A stretch of 5,982 nt of DNA from Opitutaceae bacterium (lineage in GTDB: Bacteria > Verrucomicrobiota > Verrucomicrobiia > Opitutales > Opitutaceae): assembly GCA_031272375.1 (NCBI GenBank), contig JAISTY010000007.1, positions 1 to 5,982 of the forward strand, in the 5' to 3' direction. Below, one piece after another: positions 1 through 5,927 of the stretch; within the stretch, counting starts at the first letter, position 1, and each line of letters begins with the position of its first letter. The notes under the pieces are model-generated. The model ran no database searches. It saw nothing but the letters and a program-made list of their open reading frames with translations, and had not been told where the DNA came from. The translations under genes were made by a program, and so were the position numbers.

Positions 1-2
1 CC

Positions 3-1337
3 GCGCTGCGCCTGAAAACACCCCCGAAACTCGCGGACGAAATGGCGCGCCGCTTCCGCAAATACACCCTCGAAGGCGCCAATGTCTGGGGCGCCTGGGC
101 CGGCTCCTCCGGCGGAAAAAAGGCCGCCAAGGCCTACAAGGGCGACCGCTACTGGCGCGGCTATATTGACTGGCGCGGCATGCCCGACTCCGACGGCCCC
201 GCCACCGGCGTCCCCAGCGAACTCCGCCACACACGCGGCGGCCTCAACGGCGGCAACGACTACCCCGTCACCGCCGCCACCGCGGAAAACCACGCCCGCC
301 GCCTCCGCGACGAGGCCAACGGCATCGAGCGCACCCTCGGCATCCTTTGGTTTTTCCAAAACACCCTCGGCGTGAACTGGGCGCCCGACGACGCCGAGGC
401 CTGCGCCACCCCCTACAACCTCGCCAAAATGCGCGAGCGCGGCATCCGCGACGACCTCCTCCCCCTCGCCGCCATGCTCCCGCAAATCCCCTACGTCCGC
501 GAGGCGCGGCGCCTTGCCGGCGTCCAAACCCTCGTCGGACGCGACTTCTACGTCCGCGCCAAGGACGGCAAGGCCGCCCGCCACTGGGCCTCCTCCGTCG
601 CCATCAACGACTACTCCTTCGACCTCCACGGCACCGAGGACGCCCTCGAACCGGACCTCGACGAGCCGGACCCCGTCAACGGCACCGGCCCCGTTTGCGT
701 CCCCTTCGGCGTCTTCATCCCCGAAAAGGTGGACGGCCTCGTCCCCGCCGAGAAAAACATTTCCCAATCGCGCCTCGTCAACGGCGCCACCCGCCTCCAG
801 CCCTCGACCCTGCTCAACGGCCAGGCCGCCGGCGCCATCGCCGCCCTCTCCGCCCTCCAAAAAACCCCCCCGCGCCGCCTCAACATCATCGCCGTCCAAA
901 CCGCCCTCCTCGCCTCGGGCGACACCCTTGTTCCGCGCTGGTTCGGCGACGTCCCCCACGGCTCCCCGCTCTGGCGCGCCACCCAGCTCCTCGCCCTTTA
1001 CGGCATCATGGACGTCGAGACCGCCAACGTCCTCAAAACCGAACCGCTCGGCGAAACAACCCGCTGGGGCGCGGACCGGAAGCCGGACGCCGCCGAAAAC
1101 GCCGCCACCCTCGCGCGCCTCGCGGCCATCATCCCGGACAAGTCGCTCCTCCCCTCCGCCGGCGGACTCGCACGCTTTCCCGACCGCGCCGCCCTCGCCC
1201 TTCACCTCGCCACGCTCGTCGCCCGCCACGGGCGTTATCACCTCGGCGACCCCGAACCCTGGCAATCCGCCGCCCACCAACGCGACCTCGCCGCCGCCCT
1301 CGCCAAACGCGACGCCTCCCGGAGCAAGGGAAAATAA
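3..1337 (+). CDS. FAD-dependent oxidoreductase (PF12831-like), C-terminal part, 5' truncated by window edge
   Basis: The reading frame is open from the left edge, so the ATG at 42 is probably internal. The N-terminal FAD-binding Rossmann motif lies outside the window. Numbering from the Met at 42, residues 148-160 (PQIPYVREARRLA) and 185-196 (SVAINDYSFDLH) resemble the conserved core of the FAD_oxidored family. Residues 221-270 hold the C-terminal FAD-domain signature: PFGVFIPEKVDGL, then SQSRLVNGATR, then NGQAAGAIAAL, which normally closes over the cofactor. After about residue 298 comes a tail of some 130 residues starting WFGDVPHGSPLW and continuing with LLALYGIMD, which resembles an SLH (S-layer homology) motif. 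The family contains secreted or periplasmic oxidoreductases of mostly unknown substrate, and no substrate can be named here. The gene ends with TAA 93 bp before hisG and has no evident functional link to it. Family assignment is fairly secure; function is not. Confidence 0.8.
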   Translation, partial: ALRLKTPPKLADEMARRFRKYTLEGANVWGAWAGSSGGKKAAKAYKGDRYWRGYIDWRGMPDSDGPATGVPSELRHTRGGLNGGNDYPVTAATAENHARRLRDEANGIERTLGILWFFQNTLGVNWAPDDAEACATPYNLAKMRERGIRDDLLPLAAMLPQIPYVREARRLAGVQTLVGRDFYVRAKDGKAARHWASSVAINDYSFDLHGTEDALEPDLDEPDPVNGTGPVCVPFGVFIPEKVDGLVPAEKNISQSRLVNGATRLQPSTLLNGQAAGAIAALSALQKTPPRRLNIIAVQTALLASGDTLVPRWFGDVPHGSPLWRATQLLALYGIMDVETANVLKTEPLGETTRWGADRKPDAAENAATLARLAAIIPDKSLLPSAGGLARFPDRAALALHLATLVARHGRYHLGDPEPWQSAAHQRDLAAALAKRDASRSKGK

Positions 1338-1393
1338 CCCCGCGTGGAAAACCCGGCGCCCGCCGCGACAACCCGCCGCCAACTCCGCGCTTG

Positions 1394-1419
1394 AAGCCCT
1401 CCCGCACGGACGGCTTTTT
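1394..1419 (+). terminator. Terminator-like hairpin between the oxidoreductase gene and hisG
   Basis: AAGCC (1394-1398) pairs with GGCTT (1412-1416). After a C/C mismatch, TCC (1400-1402) pairs with GGA (1408-1410) around the loop CGCAC. A run of five T (1415-1419) overlaps the 3' arm. This has the shape of a weak Rho-independent terminator for the upstream gene. It ends only 11 bp before the hisG ATG, so it could instead act on hisG as a leader hairpin. No leader peptide with histidine codons is visible. Confidence 0.45.
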
Positions 1420-1430
1420 CTCGCGGACTT

Positions 1431-2315
1431 ATGCCAGACAACACTCCGCTCCTGATGCTCGGCCTGCCCAAGGGCAGCCTCGAGGAATCCACAAAGGCCC
1501 TCTTCGCCCGCGCCGGCTGGAAAATCTCCACCAGCTCCCGCTCCTACAAACCCGCCTTCAACGACCCCGAACTCGACGGACGCTTCGTCCGCGCCCAGGA
1601 AATCGCCCGCTACGTCGAACACGGCTACTTCGACGCCGGCCTCACCGGCTTCGACTGGATCCAGGAAAACAACGCCGACGTCACCGAGGTCTGCGACCTC
1701 ATCTACAGCAAGGCCTCCGTCAAAAAATCCCGCTGGGTCCTCTGCGTCCCCGAAGCCTCCCACGTCCGCAAACCGGAGGACCTCGCCGGCAAACGCATCG
1801 CCACCGAACTCGTCGCCACAACCCGCCGCTGGTTCGCCGCCCGCGGCATCCCTGTCGAGGTCGAGTTCTCCTGGGGCGCCACCGAAATCAAGGCCCCCGA
1901 CCTCGCCGACGCCATCGTTGACATCACGGAGACGGGCAACTCGCTCCGCGCCAACAAACTCCGCATCGTGGAGACGTTGCTGGAGACCAACACCAAGCTC
2001 ATTGCCAACAAGGCCGCCTGGGCGGATCCCGCCAAACGCAAAAAAATAGAGACCATCGCCCTGATGTTGCGCGGCGCGCTGGAGGCCGAGGGCAAGGTCG
2101 GCCTGAAACTCAACCTCCCAAAGACCGCGCTGGAGGCCCTCCTCCTCGAACTCCCTTCCCTGCGCAACCCGACCGTCTCGCCCCTCGGCTCCCCCGCGTG
2201 GGTCGCCATCGAAAGCATCATTGATGAAAGCACCGTCCGCGAAATCGTCCCGAAACTGAAGGCCCTCGGCGCCGAGGGCATCGTCGAATACCCCCTCAAC
2301 AAGGTGATCTACTGA
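1431..2315 (+). CDS. hisG: ATP phosphoribosyltransferase, long form
   Basis: This enzyme condenses ATP with PRPP to phosphoribosyl-ATP, the first and feedback-controlled step of histidine biosynthesis in the cytosol. The 294 residues match the long-form family in length. The N-terminal catalytic signature [10 protein letters not shown] is at 10-19, and AGLTGFDWI is at 69-77. The PRPP-binding segment is at 157-175 ([19 protein letters not shown]). From about residue 217 there is a HisG_C (ACT-like) regulatory domain, with [30 protein letters not shown] sequence split across 228-252 and [18 protein letters not shown] at the end. Having this domain, the enzyme should not need HisZ and should be inhibited by histidine, as is known for long forms. 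The ATG at 1431 puts the LPKGSLEE motif close to the N-terminus, as usual; no clear Shine-Dalgarno sequence precedes it. No other his gene is in the window. The downstream neighbour is convergent. Confidence 0.96.
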   Translation: MPDNTPLLMLGLPKGSLEESTKALFARAGWKISTSSRSYKPAFNDPELDGRFVRAQEIARYVEHGYFDAGLTGFDWIQENNADVTEVCDLIYSKASVKKSRWVLCVPEASHVRKPEDLAGKRIATELVATTRRWFAARGIPVEVEFSWGATEIKAPDLADAIVDITETGNSLRANKLRIVETLLETNTKLIANKAAWADPAKRKKIETIALMLRGALEAEGKVGLKLNLPKTALEALLLELPSLRNPTVSPLGSPAWVAIESIIDESTVREIVPKLKALGAEGIVEYPLNKVIY

Positions 2316-2354
2316 CCGCCGGAACCGCGCGCGTCCCGCCTCGGAACCGCGCGC
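2316..2354. repeat. Short tandem duplication directly after hisG
   Basis: The 13-mer CGGAACCGCGCGC occurs at 2320-2332 and again at 2342-2354, a period of 22 bp, each copy preceded by a CCGCC element. Because CGCGCG is self-complementary, the two copies could also pair as a 7-bp stem (2327-2333 with 2348-2354), but no T-run follows. It is therefore not a convincing terminator for hisG. Confidence 0.6.
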
Positions 2355-2375
2355 CGCCGCTGGTGTTGTCCGCGC

Positions 2376-2407
2376 AAAAAACAACCCCCGCCCGGTGAGG
2401 GCGGAGG
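2376..2407 (-). terminator. Rho-independent terminator of the outer-membrane protein gene
   Basis: On the minus strand, CCGCCC (plus 2399-2404) pairs with GGGCGG (plus 2388-2393) around a 5-nt loop. Two further G-C pairs sit beyond one mismatch. The hairpin is followed by GGGTTGTTTTTT on the transcript (A-rich 2376-2384 on plus). It lies about 30 bp past the stop codon of the minus-strand gene. There is no T-run on the plus-strand side, so it should act mainly on that gene and not on hisG. Confidence 0.75.
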
Positions 2408-2438
2408 CTGGGAAAAACGGAGTGTTCGTCCGGCTGGA

Positions 2439-3170
2439 TTAGAACCCGACCGTCAGGCTGATCGTGTAGAACCAGGTGCTGCGGGAGCCGCCGGTTTTGC
2501 CCAAATCGCGGCTGTCAACGTAGGCGTATTGGACGCTGCCGGAGAGGACGGCGTTCTCGGCGAGCTTGTAAGGCAGGGTGACGCCCGCGCCGGCGTAGGT
2601 GTAGGTGTTGTGCTTGCCGGGGCCGCCGTTCGAGTAGCCGTAGTAGCCGGAGAAATCGAGGGACGTGCCGAGCTGCTCGATGGCGACGCTGTAGCCCAGC
2701 GAGGCCTGCAGCGCGAGGTTGTCCAACGCCCAGTCATAGTAGGCGTAGAACGACGGCGTGAAGCCGGAGAACTCGCCCTTCACACCAACGTAGGACTCGT
2801 AGGTGTCGTGACGGTCGGGAGCCGTGAGGTGAGCGCCGGCGCTCTTGGTCGGGTAATAGTAGAGGGTGGAGCCGACGTCGAGGGTGACGCCCTCGGCGAG
2901 GGTGAATCCGTAGCCGACGTAAAAGTCGGTCTCCTCACTGATGTCGCCCTGGCGGACGGGGACGTTGACCCAGGAGCCGAAGTAGAGGTCCTGGACGGCG
3001 ACCTCGACGGAGGGCTGGAGGGAGGTGCTGGCGAGAACCTGGCCGCGCCACACGTATTTGCTGGCGAAAGTGACGTCCGTCGTCACCGAGTAGGAACGGG
3101 CTTCCGCGTCGGCGGCTTTCACCGAGAGAACCGTCGCGAGGACGGCGAGAATGCTGAGTGCTTTTTTCAT
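2439..3170 (-). CDS. Outer-membrane beta-barrel protein, TorF/Gcw_chp-like putative porin
   Basis: The product is 243 residues. Residues 1-19 are a typical Sec signal peptide (MKK start, hydrophobic LSILAVLATVLSV, cleavage likely after VKA at 17-19). The mature N-terminus carries VTFASKYVWRG (33-43), like the S-x-Y-x-x-RG motif of the Gcw_chp/TorF family. The rest alternates short amphipathic beta-strands rich in Tyr, Phe, Gly and Ser (for example 101-106 TLYYYP and 141-147 FYAYYDW). The last strand, FYTISLTVGF, ends in Phe, the usual signal for BAM-mediated insertion. It probably sits in the outer membrane as a small barrel; substrate and pore activity are unknown. The ATG at 3170 is chosen because it creates the signal peptide; the open frame runs further upstream only as an antisense shadow of rsmD and beyond. 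No Shine-Dalgarno is visible. A terminator lies just downstream, so it is probably monocistronic. Confidence 0.85.
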   Translation of the reverse strand: MKKALSILAVLATVLSVKAADAEARSYSVTTDVTFASKYVWRGQVLASTSLQPSVEVAVQDLYFGSWVNVPVRQGDISEETDFYVGYGFTLAEGVTLDVGSTLYYYPTKSAGAHLTAPDRHDTYESYVGVKGEFSGFTPSFYAYYDWALDNLALQASLGYSVAIEQLGTSLDFSGYYGYSNGGPGKHNTYTYAGAGVTLPYKLAENAVLSGSVQYAYVDSRDLGKTGGSRSTWFYTISLTVGF

Positions 3171-3329
3171 GATTGTTTGGGTGGGTTGTTTTGCCGGATT
3201 GACGACAATGCGCGGGAAGTTCGGGCAGGGACGCGGGGATTTCAAGCCTTGTTTGCGTTTTGCCGGGAAACGGGGGCGCGGACGGTTTTCCGGTTTGCGC
3301 GGGCGCGGCGGCGTAAGTCTCCTCGCGGC
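3171..3329. promoter_or_regulatory. Divergent spacer between the outer-membrane gene and rsmD
   Basis: These 159 bp separate two divergent genes and must hold both promoters unless transcription enters from further away. The spacer is less GC-rich than the flanking genes, with several T- or A-runs. I could not find a convincing -35/-10 pair with normal spacing for either gene. A TTGAAA on the minus strand (plus 3240-3245) is a possible -35 element but lacks a good -10 box 17 bp later. Confidence 0.5.
3188..3293. repeat. Iterated GTTTT(G)CCGG motif with an imperfect palindrome
   Basis: GTTTTGCCGG occurs exactly at 3188-3197 and 3257-3266. A shorter version, GTTTTCCGG, is at 3285-3293. The last copy is also the right arm of an inverted repeat: CCGGGAAAC (3263-3271) pairs with 3285-3293 over 9 bp with one G-T wobble and a 13-nt loop. 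GTTTGCG is also repeated at 3251-3257 and 3293-3299. This may be an operator or an mRNA leader hairpin for rsmD. No regulator can be named. Confidence 0.5.
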
Positions 3330-3893
3330 ATGAGAATCAGCGGTGGAGCGGCTCGCGGCGTCACGCTCGGAGCGCCGGGCGGAACGCTCGTGCGCCCGGC
3401 GACTGACCGGCTGCGGCAGGCGGTCTTCTCCTCCCTCGCGGCGGTGGTGCCGGGGGCTGTTTTCGCGGACTTGTTCGCGGGGAGCGGAAGCTACGGGCTG
3501 GAGGCGTTCAGCCGCGGCGCGTCCGGCGGCGTCTTCGTCGAGCGCAACACCCGCGCCCTCGCCTGCCTGCGCCAAAACATCGCCGCCGTCTGCAAAAGCG
3601 CGCGCCGCGGCGCGGAATCGCTGCGGACGCTCCCGATGGACGCGCTGGCGTGGCGCGGCGGGGACGGCGCGCCGCCCGACCTGGTTTTCGCGGACCCGCC
3701 CTACGCCGTCGCGGAGGACGTCGCGGACGCGCTTTTCGCGAACATCGCGGAGGCGACGCGCGGGAAGCCCGGCGCCGTGGTCGTCTTCGAGCTGCCGGGG
3801 GAAATGGAACTCCGTCCGGCTGGCTGGCGCCTTGTCCGGCGTCTGGGCGGCGGCGCGCGGCAGCCGTCGGCGGCGTTCTTCGCGCGGGAATGA
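3330..3893 (+). CDS. rsmD: 16S rRNA (guanine(966)-N(2))-methyltransferase RsmD
   Basis: This SAM-dependent enzyme methylates N2 of G966 in 16S rRNA during assembly of the small ribosomal subunit. The 187 residues match the usual family length. The N-terminus MRISGGAARG is diagnostic and fixes the ATG at 3330. Next come RPATDRLRQAVFSSL (22-36), the SAM-binding motif I DLFAGSGSYGLEAFSRGA (47-64), the acidic residue of motif II in VER (70-72), and the catalytic DPPY (122-125) that positions the target amino group. The C-terminal FELPGEMEL segment and final strand are also typical. No Shine-Dalgarno sequence is seen upstream. The gene is not followed by coaD, a frequent partner, but runs into a convergent gene after 8 bp. 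By eye its codons favour G-ending forms (GCG, CTG) more than the C-ending forms preferred by the first two genes. Confidence 0.95.
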   Translation: MRISGGAARGVTLGAPGGTLVRPATDRLRQAVFSSLAAVVPGAVFADLFAGSGSYGLEAFSRGASGGVFVERNTRALACLRQNIAAVCKSARRGAESLRTLPMDALAWRGGDGAPPDLVFADPPYAVAEDVADALFANIAEATRGKPGAVVVFELPGEMELRPAGWRLVRRLGGGARQPSAAFFARE

Positions 3894-3901
3894 CGCGCCG
3901 C

Positions 3902-4243
3902 CTATCCCGGCGGCCAGCCGAGCTTGCGCCCGGCAAGCAGGTGGACGTGGAGGTGCGGCACGGTCTCGCAGGCGTCGGGACCGTTGTTGACCACAAGGCG
4001 GAAGCCGCCGCCAAGCCCGAGTTTCCGGGCAAGGGCGCCGGCGGTGACGACCAGATGTCCGAGCGTCTCGGCGTCGGAGGGCGCGCTTTCGGAAACGCGC
4101 GGGATGACGCGCTTCGGGATGAGGAGCAGGTGCGTGGGCGCCTGGGGCGCGATGTCGCGGATGACGATGCAGCGGTCGTCCTCGTGCTCGATGGCCGCGG
4201 GGATTTCGCGCGCGATGATTTTCTCGAAAAGGGTCGGGTTCAC
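3902..4243 (-). CDS. hinT: HIT family protein, HinT-like purine nucleoside phosphoramidase
   Basis: HinT-type proteins are small cytosolic homodimers that hydrolyse phosphoramidates of AMP or GMP; the cellular role is often unclear. With the GTG start at 4243 the product has 113 residues, normal for the family. TLFEKIIAREIPA lies at 4-16 and PQAPTHLLLIPK at 33-44. The histidine triad HLHVHLL is at 97-103, the middle His (99) being the expected nucleophile. The HinT-type C-terminus WPPG is present. A TTG at 4255 would add four residues (MLRG), but the family begins close to TLFEKII, so GTG is preferred. Neither start has a clear ribosome binding site. The gene lies 61 bp downstream of the polyferredoxin gene on the same strand, with a terminator-like hairpin between, so co-transcription is doubtful. 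Its TAG stop faces the rsmD stop. Confidence 0.92.
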   Translation of the reverse strand: MNPTLFEKIIAREIPAAIEHEDDRCIVIRDIAPQAPTHLLLIPKRVIPRVSESAPSDAETLGHLVVTAGALARKLGLGGGFRLVVNNGPDACETVPHLHVHLLAGRKLGWPPG

Positions 4244-4261
4244 GCCGCGGAGCAAAAGGCG

Positions 4262-4276
4262 GCGGCGGCTTGTCGC
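4262..4276. repeat. Intergenic copy of a 15-bp repeat core
   Basis: GCGGCGGCTTGTCGC here is identical to 5011-5025 inside the polyferredoxin gene. In this copy the flanks give only a short stem (GGCG at 4264-4267 with CGCC at 4276-4279). It lies between the hinT start and the preceding terminator, where it would be part of the hinT leader or spacer. Confidence 0.55.
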
Positions 4277-4281
4277 GCCAC

Positions 4282-4305
4282 AAAAAACACGGGCGCGGGC
4301 GCCGT
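4282..4305 (-). terminator. Probable terminator of the polyferredoxin gene
   Basis: On the minus strand ACGG pairs with CCGT and, past a one-base bulge, GC pairs with GC around a 4-nt loop (plus 4289-4305). One G (4288) and then six T (4282-4287 on plus) follow. The first hairpin base is the last base of the TGA stop codon of the polyferredoxin gene, so terminator and stop overlap. The stem is short but fully GC apart from the closing pair. Confidence 0.5.
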
Positions 4306-5927
4306 CAGAAGGCGAAGCCGGCGTCGCCCTTCGGCGCGAGGGGCTTTTCCCGGAAGGGTTCGGCGCGGCCGTGGACGGCGAGGGGGCGGACCTGGATGGC
4401 CTTGTCCGGCGTGACGGGGCAGACGTATTCGCAGCCGCCGCAACCGATGCAGAGTTCGGGCGCGATTTTCGGAATGCTCAAAACGAGGCCCTTGCGCGGG
4501 GAATACAGCGCCATCTCGATCGCCCGCGTGGGGCAGTGCTCGCCGCAGGCGCCGCACTCGGAGCCATTGGTGACGACCACGCAGCGCTCGCGCGCGAAAT
4601 GAGCGATGCCGACCTGCGCGAGTTTCTTGTCCTCAAGCGGCAGCTTCCGAATGGCGCCGGTGGGGCAGACCTCGCCGCAGCGGACGCAGTCGTAAGTGCA
4701 GAAGCCGGAGGCGAAATCGAGGCGGGGCTTGAGCATCCCGCGCGGGCTGCCGTAGGCGAACAGCGAGATTTGGAGGACTTTTCCGGGGCATTCGCTGACG
4801 CAGAGGGAGCAACCGGTGCAGATGTCGAGGAAACGCCGGAGGCTTCCGGCGCCGGGGGGGCAGACGCCGCCGGCGGGGGCGTCCGCGGCGGCGGCGGGCG
4901 GCGCCAGGAGTTTTCCGGCGGCAAGCCCCGTGGCGGCGGAGGCCGCGAGGGCGGCGGTGGTCTGGAGGAACTGGCGGCGGGGTTGTTGGGAAATTCCCCC
5001 CGCCGGAGGCGCGGCGGCTTGTCGCCTCCACGCCCAACCGAGGCGGATGGCGTTGTGTTCGCAGGCCTGGAGGCAGTCGTAGCAGGCGACGCAGCGGGAG
5101 GCGTCAACGGTGTGGCGGCGCAGGTCAATGCAGCCGGCCTTGCAGGAGAGGGCGCAGTCGCCGCAGTTCACGCAGTTGGCGGTGTTGATGGAAAGGCGGA
5201 GGGCGGCGCGCCGGGAGACGCAGCCGAGGAGCGTCCCGACGGGGCAAAGGGTGTTGCACCAGAGGCGCCCGCGGCGGAACGCCATGAGGGAGATGACAAG
5301 GACGGTCAGCGCGGCGACGGCGGCGACCCAGAGTTCCGCGGGGACGCCCTCGCGGGTGTAAATGGACCACCAGCCGCGGGCCTCGCCAATCCGGGCGACG
5401 AGGTTGTTGGCAACACCGGCGGCGGGGCGTCCGAGGGCGGACATCGCGCGCCCGAAAAGGCTGAACGGGGAAAGGACGGACATCGCCCACGCGCCCCAGC
5501 CGGCGGCCATTGAAAAGACGACCGCGCAGAGGACGGCGAGGCGCGCGCGGCGCCATTCGGGGGACAAGCCGCCGCCGGGGGTTTTGCGGCGGCGCTTTAA
5601 AAGCATGGCGGCGCGGCGGACGATGTCCTGCCAGATGCCGAGGGGGCACATCGCGGAGCAGAAAACGCGCCCGGCAAGGAGCGCGAGAAGGAGCAGCGCG
5701 GGGAACAAAAACAGCGCCGGAAGCCAGGGGTGGAGGGCGTCGGTCGCGGCGGTTTTCCAGCCGTATTGGAGGGAGGCGAGGAGGCGCGCGAGCGGGGCGG
5801 GGAGCCAGCCGAGGCCGCAGAGGGCGGCGGACAGGCCGCCGAAAAACACAAGGGCGGAGAGCAGGCGGAGCGGTTTCAGGAGGGAAAAACGCCGGGTGTG
5901 TTTTCGCGTGGGAAGCCCCGTGCTCAT
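4305..5927 (-). CDS. Membrane polyferredoxin: NapH-like half fused to NapG/MauM-like half
   Basis: The 540 residues look like two electron-transfer subunits in one chain. The N-terminal half has four hydrophobic segments (about 18-38, 68-86, 128-152 and 198-217). It carries two Fer4_5-type CxxxCP motifs (C90/C94 and C224/C228). Two [4Fe-4S] motifs follow (C252-C262 and C279-C289). At 317-322 the sequence RRQFLQ, followed by an Ala-rich hydrophobic stretch, resembles a Tat signal. The C-terminal half has four more cluster motifs (C370-C380, C410-C421, C449 with C458-C465, and C493-C503), arranged as in NapG/MauM. In NapGH the partners pass electrons from quinol to the periplasm. A similar role is inferred, but no nap or mau gene lies nearby and the acceptor is unknown. 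The ATG at 5927 is chosen over TTG at 5936; no Shine-Dalgarno is visible. The 55 bp upstream, to the window edge, hold nothing recognisable. Confidence 0.88.
   Translation of the reverse strand: MSTGLPTRKHTRRFSLLKPLRLLSALVFFGGLSAALCGLGWLPAPLARLLASLQYGWKTAATDALHPWLPALFLFPALLLLALLAGRVFCSAMCPLGIWQDIVRRAAMLLKRRRKTPGGGLSPEWRRARLAVLCAVVFSMAAGWGAWAMSVLSPFSLFGRAMSALGRPAAGVANNLVARIGEARGWWSIYTREGVPAELWVAAVAALTVLVISLMAFRRGRLWCNTLCPVGTLLGCVSRRAALRLSINTANCVNCGDCALSCKAGCIDLRRHTVDASRCVACYDCLQACEHNAIRLGWAWRRQAAAPPAGGISQQPRRQFLQTTAALAASAATGLAAGKLLAPPAAAADAPAGGVCPPGAGSLRRFLDICTGCSLCVSECPGKVLQISLFAYGSPRGMLKPRLDFASGFCTYDCVRCGEVCPTGAIRKLPLEDKKLAQVGIAHFARERCVVVTNGSECGACGEHCPTRAIEMALYSPRKGLVLSIPKIAPELCIGCGGCEYVCPVTPDKAIQVRPLAVHGRAEPFREKPLAPKGDAGFAF
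5005..5029. repeat. Palindrome embedded in the polyferredoxin linker codons
   Basis: GGAGGCG (5005-5011) and CGCCTCC (5023-5029) are perfect 7-bp inverted arms around an 11-nt loop. The element encodes roughly residues 301-308 (RRQAAAPP) of the polyferredoxin, in the linker between its two halves, just before the Tat-like motif. Its core (5011-5025) is identical to 4262-4276. It resembles a REP-like intergenic element carried within a gene; that reading is inference. Confidence 0.55.

Noticed and set aside
859..871. A6C7 run in the oxidoreductase gene as a possible slippery frameshift site
   Set aside because: The normal frame continues through it with conserved domain order, and no stimulatory structure or useful alternative frame was evident.
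347..1921. Long plus-strand open frame of 524 codons overlapping the oxidoreductase and hisG genes
   Set aside because: Its translation is an Arg/Pro-rich low-complexity string typical of an out-of-frame shadow in GC-rich DNA, and both overlapped genes have clear family matches.
1960..2440. Shift of the plus strand from C-rich to G-rich as a possible replication origin or terminus
   Set aside because: Most of the shift is explained by gene orientation and codon preference. No origin elements such as DnaA boxes or dif-like sites were seen.
2529..3329. Upstream extension of the rsmD frame, antisense to the barrel gene
   Set aside because: RsmD proteins begin at or near MRISGG, which is exactly the ATG at 3330. 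The upstream translation is a Gly/Val/Asp-rich shadow.
3171..4283. Upstream extension of the barrel gene's open frame to 614 codons
   Set aside because: The extension lies antisense to rsmD and beyond and is Arg/Pro-rich. The Met at 3170 opens a proper signal peptide, so the frame upstream is only an absence of stops.
4854..4860. Run of seven G in the polyferredoxin gene as a possible sequencing or phase-variation frameshift
   Set aside because: The frame stays intact on both sides, with cluster motifs in the expected order, so there is no sign of a broken or variable gene.
3924..5513. Plus-strand open frame of 529 codons opposite the polyferredoxin gene
   Set aside because: It is rich in Gly, Ala and Asp as expected for the complement of a GC-rich gene, matches no family I recognise, and lies opposite a gene with well-conserved cysteine motifs.
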